Shown: positions 49,315-57,873 of the stretch, one piece after another
Position numbering within the stretch: the stretch's first letter is position 1
How the letters are laid out: each line of letters begins with the position of its first letter
DNA from: Coralloluteibacterium stylophorae
Lineage (GTDB): Bacteria > Pseudomonadota > Gammaproteobacteria > Xanthomonadales > Xanthomonadaceae
Length of the DNA stretch: 64,000 nt
Direction of reading: 5' to 3'
Assembly (NCBI RefSeq): GCF_018122625.2
Contig: NZ_JAGQFT020000001.1
Span: 186,001-250,000, forward strand
Notes under the pieces: model-generated
Seen by the model: the letters and a program-made list of their open reading frames with translations, nothing else
What the model was told of the DNA's origin: nothing
The model's database searches: none
Made by a program: the position numbers and the translations under genes

Positions 49315-50666
49315 GCCTGCCGAGGTATCCGGAGTACAAGGACAGTGGGGTTGACTGGCTAGGGAAAGTGCCGGCGCACTGGCAGGTACAGCCGTTGAAA
49401 AGCCGTTACGCAGTTGTAGGAGGCTCAACACCAAAGTCTGATGTGCCGGAGTACTGGGACGGTGACATCCACTGGGTCACTCCTGCGGACCTTTCGAGAC
49501 TGTCGGGCTTTGAGATACGTGGATCGCTTCGAACGATTACGGATGTAGGGCTACAGACGTGCCGCACGTCGCTCGTTCCTAGCGGCAGCCTCATTCTTTC
49601 GACGCGCGCGCCTATCGGGTCGCTGGGTCTGGCGACTATGGAGATGTGCACGAACCAAGGCTGCAAAGCTCTCGTGCCGCAGTCTGGCGAAGTGTCCAGA
49701 TTCGCCGCATACACCCTGAGTATCGCGGGGTCGGCGCTTAATGTGCGTGGCAAAGGAACGACTTTCTTGGAGCTGTCGGGCGACGAGTTAGCTAGCTTCC
49801 GGCTCGCGTTCCCTGAGAGGGAGGAACAGGCGGCGATTGCCAGGTTCCTAGACCGCGAAACCCCCAAGATCGACGCACTGATCGCCGAACAGGAAAAGCT
49901 GCTGGCACTGCTGGCCGAAAAGCACCAGGTCACCATCTCCCACGCCGTCACCCGCGGCCTCGACCCCAAAGCCCCGATGAAGGACTCCGGTATCCCGTGG
50001 CTGGGTGAGGTGCCGGCGCATTGGACGGTAGCGATGTTGCGCAGGTTCGTCGCCATTTTCGAGCAAGGTTGGAGCCCCGAATGCGAATCTCGGGTGCCGG
50101 AAGAGGGCGAATGGGGGGTGCTCAAGGCTGGCTGCGTGAATGGCGGTGTGTTCGACGCCGCGCAGAGCAAAGCACTTCCATCATCGCAGCAGCCGAGACC
50201 GGAGTTGGAAGTGGAGTCTGGAGACGTCCTGATGTCCCGCGCCAGCGGGTCCCCAAAGCTGATCGGCTCTGTGGCGTACATCGTCGATACTCCTTCAAAG
50301 CTGATGTTGTCGGACAAGATCTTTCGTCTCCGTTTATCTGCTGACGTCGATCCTGAGTTCTTTTCGCTGCTGATGAGGTCGCAGCCACTTCGTCAGCAGA
50401 TTGAACAGGCCATCGGGGGTGCGGAGGGACTCGCTAATAACCTTCCGCAATCCAGCATCAAGGATTTCTGGCTCTGCGTTCCGCCGAAGTCTGAGCAGAG
50501 GGCGATAGTCGAGAGCACCCATACCGAAACGGCATCGTTGCGCCTGCTCGCTGAGGCTGAGCAAAGGTTTGTGGATTTGCTCAAAGAGCGCCGCAGCGCC
50601 CTGATCTCCGCCGCCGTCACCGGCCAGATCGACGTGCGCGGCGAAGTGGAATCCGCCGCCGCATGA
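49311..50666 (+). CDS. hsdS: type I restriction-modification specificity subunit
   Basis: 451 residues with two target-recognition domains (about 5-190 and 225-410) separated and closed by helical spacers (IDALIAEQEKLLALLAEKHQ and a C-terminal RFVDLLKERRSALISAAVTGQI). The two TRD halves start with similar motifs, DWLGKVPAHWQV and PWLGEVPAHWTV. The DNA of the TRDs is visibly richer in A/T than the spacers, as expected from exchange of recognition modules. The specificity cannot be read from sequence. Confidence 0.94.
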   Translation: MSLPRYPEYKDSGVDWLGKVPAHWQVQPLKSRYAVVGGSTPKSDVPEYWDGDIHWVTPADLSRLSGFEIRGSLRTITDVGLQTCRTSLVPSGSLILSTRAPIGSLGLATMEMCTNQGCKALVPQSGEVSRFAAYTLSIAGSALNVRGKGTTFLELSGDELASFRLAFPEREEQAAIARFLDRETPKIDALIAEQEKLLALLAEKHQVTISHAVTRGLDPKAPMKDSGIPWLGEVPAHWTVAMLRRFVAIFEQGWSPECESRVPEEGEWGVLKAGCVNGGVFDAAQSKALPSSQQPRPELEVESGDVLMSRASGSPKLIGSVAYIVDTPSKLMLSDKIFRLRLSADVDPEFFSLLMRSQPLRQQIEQAIGGAEGLANNLPQSSIKDFWLCVPPKSEQRAIVESTHTETASLRLLAEAEQRFVDLLKERRSALISAAVTGQIDVRGEVESAAA

Positions 50667-51427
50667 CCCGCGCCGAAGACTTCATCGACGACAGTGGCCT
50701 GCCTGACATCACCTACCGCACCGACGCGCCGGAAGAAGTGGTCCATCCGCGCGTCACCCGGCGCGATGGCGTGGCCATGGTCTACCTGCACAACGAGCGC
50801 TATACCCCGCATGGCGGGTTCGTCCCGGTGGCAACCTTCCTGCAGCGCCTGGCCCGGCGCGAGCCGAACCTTGCTGCGACCGCCTACCGCGCCAACGGGC
50901 GCCAGACCACGATCTCTTTCAACAAGGCTGATCGCGTGACCCTGTCGCCGCGTCTGCAGGCGTGGCTGTCCAGCCTGGCGGCCCCGTGCGAGGGCAGGAG
51001 CGCAGCGGTCGTTGGATTCCTCGCCAACCTGATGCCGCTGTATGTCGGCGAAGAATGCGACGGCCTCTGGTGCGCGCGTTCACTGCAGGACGGCACACTG
51101 ATCCTGCCGGTGGACGAATCGGAGTGGGACGAGGAACGTGGCACCGTGCGCGTTCTCTGGCAGGGTGATGTCGCGCGCGCGAGCGAGGTGGATGGCGGCG
51201 ACATCGCCACCCTTGCGCTGGAGCGCTACGTGCGCCTGCATGGCGTCGGCGCCGATGAGGAGGCGATTGCCGCCGAGCTGTGGTTCATGGCCGAGCATTT
51301 CCGCTTCAAGACCGGCTGCGACATCTATCTCCCACAACTGGATGCGCCGCCCGGTGCGCTGGCCCGGCTCGGCCGGCAAGCGCGGGAGATCGGGCAGGGC
51401 ATCCTGGTCAACCTGCTGTCGCCATGA
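50663..51427 (+). CDS. unknown protein in the restriction locus (254 aa)
   Basis: 254 residues, no membrane helix, no signal peptide and no motif I recognise. The start overlaps the hsdS stop (ATGA) and the stop overlaps the next gene (ATGA), so it is coupled to both. It contains an early acidic part (FIDDSGLPDITYRTD), then VVGFLANLMPLYVGEECDGLWCARS with two Cys, and a helical C terminus. Given its place inside the hsd locus a role in defence or in controlling the enzyme is possible. Function unknown. Confidence 0.7.
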   Translation: MTRAEDFIDDSGLPDITYRTDAPEEVVHPRVTRRDGVAMVYLHNERYTPHGGFVPVATFLQRLARREPNLAATAYRANGRQTTISFNKADRVTLSPRLQAWLSSLAAPCEGRSAAVVGFLANLMPLYVGEECDGLWCARSLQDGTLILPVDESEWDEERGTVRVLWQGDVARASEVDGGDIATLALERYVRLHGVGADEEAIAAELWFMAEHFRFKTGCDIYLPQLDAPPGALARLGRQAREIGQGILVNLLSP

Positions 51428-52182
51428 GCGACGCGCTCGATGCCTGGCAGGCGCAGTGGCCGCTGCTGTTCCGGGCGCTGGCCGATCCCGATGTCGCGAT
51501 GCCGTCGCCGGGGAACGGCGGCCTGGAGCAGGCCTGCGCCAGTTGGGGCGCCCTGCACCATGCCCTGCGCTGCCTGCTGGGATGGGAGGATGTCGGGCGC
51601 GGCCTGGCATGGTGGTACGCGGCCGGTAGGCCTGTCGTCGATTCGCCCGTGCTGGCGCTGGTCGAACGCGTCTGGGGCCGCGACGACCTGCTCGACTACT
51701 ACGCCGCATGGGCCTGGAAGCCCGAAGATGTGGGTTGGCTGCGGCCGCAGTCGACCGATCCCACGCATCACCCGTCGCCAAGTTGGCTGGCGCAGCACGC
51801 CATATGGCGGGACGAGGACTGGTGGCGCGCCTTCCTGCGCCGCGGCGCAGTCAGGCGCCACGACCCGTTCTACGGCGGGAGCGACCCGCTGCACCTGTCG
51901 GCGCATGGTGGCGACGAGGGCGCCGCGCCGTCACCGCGGGCTCGGCTGATGCTGCAACCTGGCGAGCATCGTGCAGTGCTGGTGGCGGGTGAGCTGGCGA
52001 CCTGGCATGCGGACCTGCACTCCGCCGGACAGGCGCTGCCATCGCTGGGCGAGCGCTCGTGGCGCGTCGACGTGTTCGACCGTCTCGGCGGCTGGCTGGG
52101 CGAGTACCGCCGCAGCCGCGTGAGCGGGCGCTGGTTCACGGGACGACATGCGGTCCACATGCAGGGCATTCCCGGCCGATGA
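51424..52182 (+). CDS. unknown tryptophan-rich protein in the restriction locus (252 aa)
   Basis: 252 residues with an unusual load of Trp, for example LLGWEDVGRGLAWWYAAGR, YAAWAWKPEDVGWLRPQ and the DWWRAFLRR segment. No known domain, membrane helix or signal peptide. It overlaps the preceding gene by 4 bp and is followed after 70 bp by the DUF262 gene. The two unknown proteins look like a co-transferred pair. No function proposed. Confidence 0.7.
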   Translation: MSDALDAWQAQWPLLFRALADPDVAMPSPGNGGLEQACASWGALHHALRCLLGWEDVGRGLAWWYAAGRPVVDSPVLALVERVWGRDDLLDYYAAWAWKPEDVGWLRPQSTDPTHHPSPSWLAQHAIWRDEDWWRAFLRRGAVRRHDPFYGGSDPLHLSAHGGDEGAAPSPRARLMLQPGEHRAVLVAGELATWHADLHSAGQALPSLGERSWRVDVFDRLGGWLGEYRRSRVSGRWFTGRHAVHMQGIPGR

Positions 52183-52252
52183 CGCACATCTCTCCGACCC
52201 GGGGAGCAGCCGCCGTCGCCACCACACGAGCAGGAACATCAAGGAGGAAGGC

Positions 52253-54106
52253 ATGAGTCAATTCGACAGCACCAAGCGCTCGCTCGAGGACGTGCTGAAG
52301 GACGTCAAGGCCGGCAAGATCCAGCTGCCGGACTTCCAGCGCGGCTGGGTGTGGGACGACAGCCACGTACGCAGCCTGCTGGTCAGCATCGCGCGGGAAT
52401 TTCCGGTGGGCGCGGTGATGCTGCTGGAGACCGGCGGCCAGACGCGCTTCCAGATCCGGCCGGTGGAAGGCGTCAGGCTGCCGCACGACGTCGCTGATGC
52501 CGAGCTGCTGATCCTGGACGGCCAGCAGCGCCTGACCACGCTGACCCAGGTGCTGTCGATCGACGGACCGGTGGCCACCCGCAACGAGAAGGGTCGCGCC
52601 ATCGAGCGCTACTACTACTGGGACATCCGGCGGGCCCTGGAGGGGGTGGAGTCGCTGGATGAAGCCATCGTCGCAGTGGAGGCCGACAAGCGCCTGCACG
52701 AGAACTTCGGTCGCGACATCAGGCTGGACCTGTCCACGCCGGAGAAGGAGTACCAGCAGCTGTATTTCCCTTGCCGGCAGATCATGAACTCCAGTGCGTG
52801 GGAGCAGGGGCTGTTCAAGACCTGTCCCGAGCACTTCGCCGTCTACATGGAGTTCCGCGAGAAGGTGCTGGAGCCATTCCGCAAGTATCAGCTGCCGGTC
52901 ATCGAGCTGCACAGGGCCACGAGCAAGGAAGCCGTATGCCTGGTGTTCGAGAAGGTCAACACCGGCGGCGTGCCGCTCAACGTCTTCGAGCTGGTCACCG
53001 CCACCTACGCGGCCGATGGCTACAACCTGCGCGACGACTGGTTCGGCAGCGCAGAGCGCGAAGTCGGGTCGCGCCAGAAACGGCTGGCCAGGGAACCGGT
53101 GCTGGCCGTTCTGGAGTCGACCGACTTCCTGCAGGCGATCGCCATGCTGCACACGCTCAAGTGTCGGCAGGACGACATCGTCGCCGGCAGGATGGGCAAG
53201 CAGGTGACACCCGTCAGCGCAAAACGCGCCACGATCCTGGAGCTGCCGCTAACGGCGTACAGCGGATGGGCCAACGCCGCCGAAGAGGGTTTCAGGCGTG
53301 CCGCCAGGTTCCTCAGGCGCGAGTGCGTGCGCGACGCGCGGGACCTGCCGTACCGCACCCAGCTCGCGCCCTTGGCCGCTGTACTGACGTTGCTCGAGGA
53401 GCGCTGGAGGGAGCCGCGCATCTACGACAGGCTGGCGCGCTGGTACTGGTGCGGCGTACTGGGCGAGCTGTACGGCGGCGCGGTCGAGACCCGCATCGCC
53501 AACGACGTGGAGGACCTCCTGGCCTGGATCGACGGCGGAAATGCGGCAGCGGAGCCTCGCACCGTCCACGACGCGGCCTTCCGTCCCGACCGGTTGGACC
53601 GCATGAGCTCGCGCCAGAGCGCCGCCTACAAGGGGCTCAATGTGCTGCTGCTCCGCGAGAGGGCAGCCGACTTCTTCTGGAAGGGCACCATCTCGGAGCT
53701 GGACGCGGAGGAAACCGCGCTCGACATCCACCACATCTTTCCGCAGGCCTGGTGCGAGAAGCAGAGCATTCCGAGGAAGCAGTTCAACACCGTCGTCAAC
53801 AAGACACCGCTGTCCTACAGGGCCAACCGCATGATCGGCGGAGTGGCACCGTCGATCTACCTGGCCAAGCTGCAGAAGCACGAGCAGGTCAGGATCGACG
53901 ACGCCACGATGGACGCCATCCTCAGGACCCACGCCATCGATCCGGGCCTGCTTCGCAGCGACGACTTCCACGGCTTCTATGCCGCGCGCAAACAGGCGTT
54001 GCTGGCGCTGATCGCCCGGGCGATGGGAAAGGACGTACAGCCGGTCGACCCCGGCTTGAGCGGAAACGAGGCGGTCGACGAGGAAGCGGAGGAGCAGCAG
54101 GCATGA
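52253..54106 (+). CDS. GmrSD-like DUF262-HNH endonuclease
   Basis: 617 residues. The N-terminal DUF262 domain (ParB/sulfiredoxin-like NTPase) has PDFQRGWVW (26-34) and DGQQR (89-93), the family signatures. A C-terminal HNH nuclease (about 490-525) has DIHHIFPQAWCEK and a later NTVVNKTPLS with the Asn. This is the layout of single-chain GmrSD-type enzymes, which cut modified (for example glucosylated hydroxymethylcytosine) phage DNA. AAGGAGGAAGG before the ATG is a near-perfect ribosome site, suggesting strong translation. The modification recognised is unknown. Confidence 0.85.
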   Translation: MSQFDSTKRSLEDVLKDVKAGKIQLPDFQRGWVWDDSHVRSLLVSIAREFPVGAVMLLETGGQTRFQIRPVEGVRLPHDVADAELLILDGQQRLTTLTQVLSIDGPVATRNEKGRAIERYYYWDIRRALEGVESLDEAIVAVEADKRLHENFGRDIRLDLSTPEKEYQQLYFPCRQIMNSSAWEQGLFKTCPEHFAVYMEFREKVLEPFRKYQLPVIELHRATSKEAVCLVFEKVNTGGVPLNVFELVTATYAADGYNLRDDWFGSAEREVGSRQKRLAREPVLAVLESTDFLQAIAMLHTLKCRQDDIVAGRMGKQVTPVSAKRATILELPLTAYSGWANAAEEGFRRAARFLRRECVRDARDLPYRTQLAPLAAVLTLLEERWREPRIYDRLARWYWCGVLGELYGGAVETRIANDVEDLLAWIDGGNAAAEPRTVHDAAFRPDRLDRMSSRQSAAYKGLNVLLLRERAADFFWKGTISELDAEETALDIHHIFPQAWCEKQSIPRKQFNTVVNKTPLSYRANRMIGGVAPSIYLAKLQKHEQVRIDDATMDAILRTHAIDPGLLRSDDFHGFYAARKQALLALIARAMGKDVQPVDPGLSGNEAVDEEAEEQQA

Positions 54107-54162
54107 AGCTCGGCAAGGATCGTGACGCTGTCGCGCCTGCTCGCGCTGCGAGGCCCGTCTAG
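54103..54162 (+). CDS. 19-aa bridging open reading frame
   Basis: ATG 54103 overlaps the stop of the DUF262 gene (ATGA) and the frame ends at TAG 54160-54162, whose last base is the G of the GTG start of the GIY-YIG gene (TAGTG). The peptide MKLGKDRDAVAPARAARPV has no known motif. It could be a coupling mini-cistron or the residue of a deleted gene. Confidence 0.3.
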   Translation: MKLGKDRDAVAPARAARPV

Positions 54163-55064
54163 TGAGCAACCACCCTCAGACCATCCAGATCTTCCTGCCC
54201 TCGGGAGACCCGCAGGGCATTCGTGTCGCCGAAATCACCACGCGCATCGTCAGGGTGGTCGAAGTTCCGCGCCGCCTGATGGGCGCTTTCCTGGCGATGC
54301 CGGAGTCGGACCAGGTGGGCGTTTACTTCCTCTTCGGCGAGGACGAGGCCAGCGGCCGCGAGCAGGCCTACATCGGCCAGACCGGTCTGCTGCGACAGCG
54401 GTTGTCCACCCACAACACTAGCAAGGACTTCTGGAGCCGCGCGGTGGTAGCCGTCTCGCTGACCCAGAACCTGACCAACACCCATGCCATCTACCTGGAG
54501 TGGTGCTCGATCCAGCAGGCACAGGAGGCAGGGCGCTATCAGCTGCACAACGGTACAGCCGGCGGCCGCCCGCATACGCCCGCGCCCATGGAGGCCGACT
54601 GCCGCGAGATCCACGACACTCTGCGAACGCTGCTGGCGACGCTGGGGTATCCGATCTTCGAGCCGTTGAGGAAGCCGCCACAGTCCGCCGCAGTCCAGGA
54701 GCTTCGCTATTACTGCCGTGGACCGGATACCGAAGGGATTGCCGAGTACACCACGGAAGGCCTGGTGGTGCTGACAGGCTCCACCGGAAGACTGGAGACA
54801 GTTGCGTCCTTTCCAGAACGTTCCCGCCTCATGCGCGAGGACCTGCTGCGGCAGGGTGTGATCTCGATCCGGGGGACGCAGATCAGGTTCGAGACAGATC
54901 ATCTGTTCCGCTCCCCAAGCGCTGCGTCCACCGTCCTGCTGGGGCGCCCGTCCAACGGCTGGGACCACTGGAAGGATGCGGCAGGCCGTTCGCTCGACAC
55001 GGTGGAGCGGCAGATGGCCCAGGCCGAAGCAGCGGGCAGAGGCGTGGAAGCGCGACAGGCATGA
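54162..55064 (+). CDS. GIY-YIG nuclease-domain protein with DUF4357 tail
   Basis: 300 residues. The GIY-YIG core is visible as GVY (53-55) and AYIGQ (69-73), followed by the RQRL element in the usual place. The C terminus (LLGRPSNGWDHWKDAAGRSLD) matches DUF4357. Such proteins occur in restriction-rich islands near GmrSD or type I systems. It starts with GTG 54162 in TAGTG with the small upstream frame. It may be an effector nuclease or a regulator. Confidence 0.8.
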   Translation: MSNHPQTIQIFLPSGDPQGIRVAEITTRIVRVVEVPRRLMGAFLAMPESDQVGVYFLFGEDEASGREQAYIGQTGLLRQRLSTHNTSKDFWSRAVVAVSLTQNLTNTHAIYLEWCSIQQAQEAGRYQLHNGTAGGRPHTPAPMEADCREIHDTLRTLLATLGYPIFEPLRKPPQSAAVQELRYYCRGPDTEGIAEYTTEGLVVLTGSTGRLETVASFPERSRLMREDLLRQGVISIRGTQIRFETDHLFRSPSAASTVLLGRPSNGWDHWKDAAGRSLDTVERQMAQAEAAGRGVEARQA

Positions 55065-55113
55065 TTTCGGCCGCTTTCATCTGGAGCATTCGAGACCGAA
55101 GGAACGTCTGCTC

Positions 55114-55761
55114 ATGGCGCTGAGCGAAGAAGATATCGATTACTTGTTTCGCTTCGTCGGCTATGGGGATCCGAAGAGTCGGCTGTGGTTCGTGGGGATC
55201 GAGGAGGGTCAGCAGGGCGGTCCGGACGCAGTCAAGCCTCCGGCTCGGAGCTCACACGAGAATGTGGAACGCGATGGGCCTGAGCTGCACCACGACCCGA
55301 CGCTGCCCTCCGGAGAAAGCAATCGGGTTTGGGCCATGTGCCGCGGAATCGCCCAGGCGTGTGGCATCCCCAGCTATTTCATGTCCAACATCGCGCCGGT
55401 TGCCAGGAGGAACATCAGGGTCATCCTCCCGGGTGGCCTGGACAGCAGGGCGTACCGGCAGCGTGTGCAGAACGAACGGGTTCCGCTGTTGGGAAAACTG
55501 CTCAGGGAGCAGCAGGACAGGGTAGCTGTCTTCCATGGCAAGGCCGGGTGGCGGACGCACGGCGTGATCGGGCAGCTCTGCGACGAGGAAGAGGTCGAGT
55601 CGCTGGACGGTGCTCCCGGAGTCCTCGTGTGCCACCCGCGGCGCATCCTGCTGGCCAACACGTTCGCGTACGGGCGCCGGTGGATCTCCGAAAGCGACCA
55701 GCGCGCGATCGAGCACCAGGTCGATGCCTGGCTGGCGGGCAGCCGGAGCGGCGCGCGATGA
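55114..55761 (+). CDS. unknown protein with weak glycosylase-like motif
   Basis: 215 residues. Residues near the N terminus read KSRLWFVGIEEG, similar in style to the VGxxPG strand-loop of uracil-DNA-glycosylase-fold proteins. This is a tentative likeness only. The rest has conserved-looking SNIAPVARRNI and a C-terminal ANTFAYGRRWISE. The ATG at 55114 follows 50 bp after the GIY-YIG gene. The next gene overlaps by 4 bp. Confidence 0.6.
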   Translation: MALSEEDIDYLFRFVGYGDPKSRLWFVGIEEGQQGGPDAVKPPARSSHENVERDGPELHHDPTLPSGESNRVWAMCRGIAQACGIPSYFMSNIAPVARRNIRVILPGGLDSRAYRQRVQNERVPLLGKLLREQQDRVAVFHGKAGWRTHGVIGQLCDEEEVESLDGAPGVLVCHPRRILLANTFAYGRRWISESDQRAIEHQVDAWLAGSRSGAR

Positions 55762-56435
55762 TCGGGGATGCGGCGGTTCGGCGGCTCGCGGCACGGGTCG
55801 ATGTCGAGCCTTGGATCATGCGCCGGCTTCTCGATCTGTCCGCATGGCATATGGCCGCGGCCGGGTTCGAGGAATTCTTCAACGTCGACTTCTTTGCGGA
55901 GCTGCTCGAAGCATTGGGGCCGAGGGTGCCGGCGATGGACGACACCGCGTGGCACTGCCTCGCCCGCGTCAGCGCGCTGCCGGCAATGCTCCCGCAGACG
56001 GCGGTTCCGGTGATGGCCATCGGCAGGACCGCCCGTCGCGAAGGTTGGCAGCGGGTGGCGGAACTGCTGGACGTTCCCTCCGATTGGAGGCTCGATCCCA
56101 GGCAAAGATGGCCTGCGTTGTCGCAGGTGATCGACTACCTCGACCTGGTCGAGGTGCTCGTGGCGAAGGAGCTGGCGAGCATCGATGTCGGCATGCAAGG
56201 TCTCTGCGAGGAGGAGCGGATCCACCGCACCGTCGTCGCGCTCTTTCGGGACACAGACCTGCCTTCGCTCATCCGGCGTACCGAACAACATGCGCGGGCA
56301 GCGCCGGTTCTTCCCGACCATGGAGTCACCCCTGAACATATGGTCCCAGGATCGCGCCGGCTGGGCGTTCGGGACGCAGTCCTGCGGGCGTGCCAACTCG
56401 CTCAACCCGCGGTGGCAGGGCGGATTCGTTTCTGA
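55758..56435 (+). CDS. unknown helical protein (225 aa)
   Basis: 225 residues, largely helical, no motif recognised. It overlaps the preceding gene (ATGA at 55758), so the pair is coupled. It has several Trp/Phe-rich helices (LLDLSAWHMAAAGFEEFFNVDFFAELLEA) and ends before a 257-bp gap that holds a strong promoter for fic. No function proposed. Confidence 0.6.
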   Translation: MIGDAAVRRLAARVDVEPWIMRRLLDLSAWHMAAAGFEEFFNVDFFAELLEALGPRVPAMDDTAWHCLARVSALPAMLPQTAVPVMAIGRTARREGWQRVAELLDVPSDWRLDPRQRWPALSQVIDYLDLVEVLVAKELASIDVGMQGLCEEERIHRTVVALFRDTDLPSLIRRTEQHARAAPVLPDHGVTPEHMVPGSRRLGVRDAVLRACQLAQPAVAGRIRF

Positions 56436-56606
56436 TTGCGCGACCTGCGACCTCAACGTTGGAATGTGGCCACGGGCGATCTCAGGTTGGCGTTGCGAAC
56501 ACTGGCGGACTTGGATGGGGCCCTGCCTTTGCCCGCTCGTAGCTACTAGGAGCTGAAGGTTCGGGCAGGGAGGGCGAGCGCCCATCCGTTCCTGTCCGCA
56601 GCTCGC

Positions 56607-56636
56607 TTGAGTACAGACAAACTCAGTCGCTATAGT
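56607..56636 (+). promoter_or_regulatory. promoter of fic-hsdR
   Basis: TTGAGT (56607-56612), 18 bases, TATAGT (56631-56636). Four of six and five of six consensus bases, 57 bp before the fic ATG. It is the best sigma-70 match seen in the island and suggests that fic and hsdR are expressed apart from hsdMS. The rest of the gap (56436-56606) shows nothing clear. Confidence 0.65.
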
Positions 56637-56692
56637 AAAGCGAAGCTATCGCATGGAGCTGCGCTGGCTTCATGTTCAATCGGGGATTTCGC

Positions 56693-57871
56693 ATGAACCA
56701 GCAGGTGGGCTCCCACCGTGCGGGCCGCTATGTCCGCCAACCCACCGGCTATCGGGCCTTCATGCCCGCCCCGCTGCCGCCGGACCCGCAGGTCGCCCTG
56801 ACGGGCGAGCTGCCCGGCCTGCTGTCCCAGGCCGACCGGGCGCTGGGCCGGCTGGACGGATCGGTGCTGACGCTGCCGAACCCGGACCTGTTCGTCTTCA
56901 TGTACGTCCGCAAGGAAGCCGTGCTCTCCAGCCAGATCGAGGGCACGCAGAGCTCCCTCCAGGATCTTCTCGCCGCCGAGGCCGATCTTTTCGACGAAGC
57001 GATGCCGCGCGACGTCGACGAGGTCGTCAACTACGTGCGGGCCATGAAACATGGCCTGTCACGGCTCGCCGACCTGCCGGTGTCGGTGCGGCTGATCCGC
57101 GAGATCCATGCGCAGCTGCTGGACGGTGTCCGTGGCGGGCGCCTGCAACCGGGCGAACTGCGGCACAGCCAGAACTGGATCGGTCCGGCCGGCTGCACGT
57201 TGGCCACCGCCAGTTATGTGCCGCCGCCGCATGAGGAGGTTCCGCAGGCGCTGGCGGATCTCGAGCGGTTCCTGCACGGGGACGACGATCTGCCACCGCT
57301 GGTGAAGATCGCCCTGGCCCACGTGCAGTTCGAGACCATCCATCCCTTCCTCGACGGCAATGGTCGCGTGGGACGTCTGCTGATCACGTTCCTGTTGACC
57401 GAGTGCGGTGTGCTGCACAAGCCGGTGCTCTACCTCTCGCACTTCTTCCGAAGGCACCGGCAGGCCTACTACGAGCATCTGCAGGCCGTTCGTGACAGCG
57501 GCGATTGGGAAGCGTGGCTGGGGTTCTTCCTGCGGGGTGTCGTCGAGGTGGCGGGCGAAGCGGCGGAAACCGCGCGACGTATCCAGTTGTTGCGTGAGCA
57601 GCACCGCACCGCGATCACCGACCGGCTTGGACGTGGCGCAGGGAACGGCCACAGGGTGCTGGAGCGCCTGTTCGATCGCCCGATCCTCACCGTTGCCGAC
57701 GTGAGGGACCTGACCGGCACCACCTATCCGGCTGCGAACAATCTCGTTGCGAGGCTTGTCGAGCTTGGCGTACTGGTGGAGATGACCGGCTACGCGCGCA
57801 ACCGCAGGTTCCGATACGAAGCCTACGTGCGCCTGTTCACCGACGAAGTTCCAGCCGAAGGGGCGGCTTGA
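56693..57871 (+). CDS. Fic-domain protein AMP-transferase, class II
   Basis: 392 residues. The Fic motif HPFLDGNGR (217-225) is complete, so catalysis (usually AMPylation) is possible. The inhibitory helix motif SxxxEG is present N-terminally as SSQIEGT (79-85), as in class II Fic proteins that hold themselves inactive. A C-terminal winged-helix-like region (RPILTVADVRDLTGTTYPAANNLVARL) suggests DNA binding. The ATG at 56693 has GGGG eight bases upstream. hsdR follows directly. Confidence 0.92.
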   Translation: MNQQVGSHRAGRYVRQPTGYRAFMPAPLPPDPQVALTGELPGLLSQADRALGRLDGSVLTLPNPDLFVFMYVRKEAVLSSQIEGTQSSLQDLLAAEADLFDEAMPRDVDEVVNYVRAMKHGLSRLADLPVSVRLIREIHAQLLDGVRGGRLQPGELRHSQNWIGPAGCTLATASYVPPPHEEVPQALADLERFLHGDDDLPPLVKIALAHVQFETIHPFLDGNGRVGRLLITFLLTECGVLHKPVLYLSHFFRRHRQAYYEHLQAVRDSGDWEAWLGFFLRGVVEVAGEAAETARRIQLLREQHRTAITDRLGRGAGNGHRVLERLFDRPILTVADVRDLTGTTYPAANNLVARLVELGVLVEMTGYARNRRFRYEAYVRLFTDEVPAEGAA

Positions 57872-57873
57872 GC

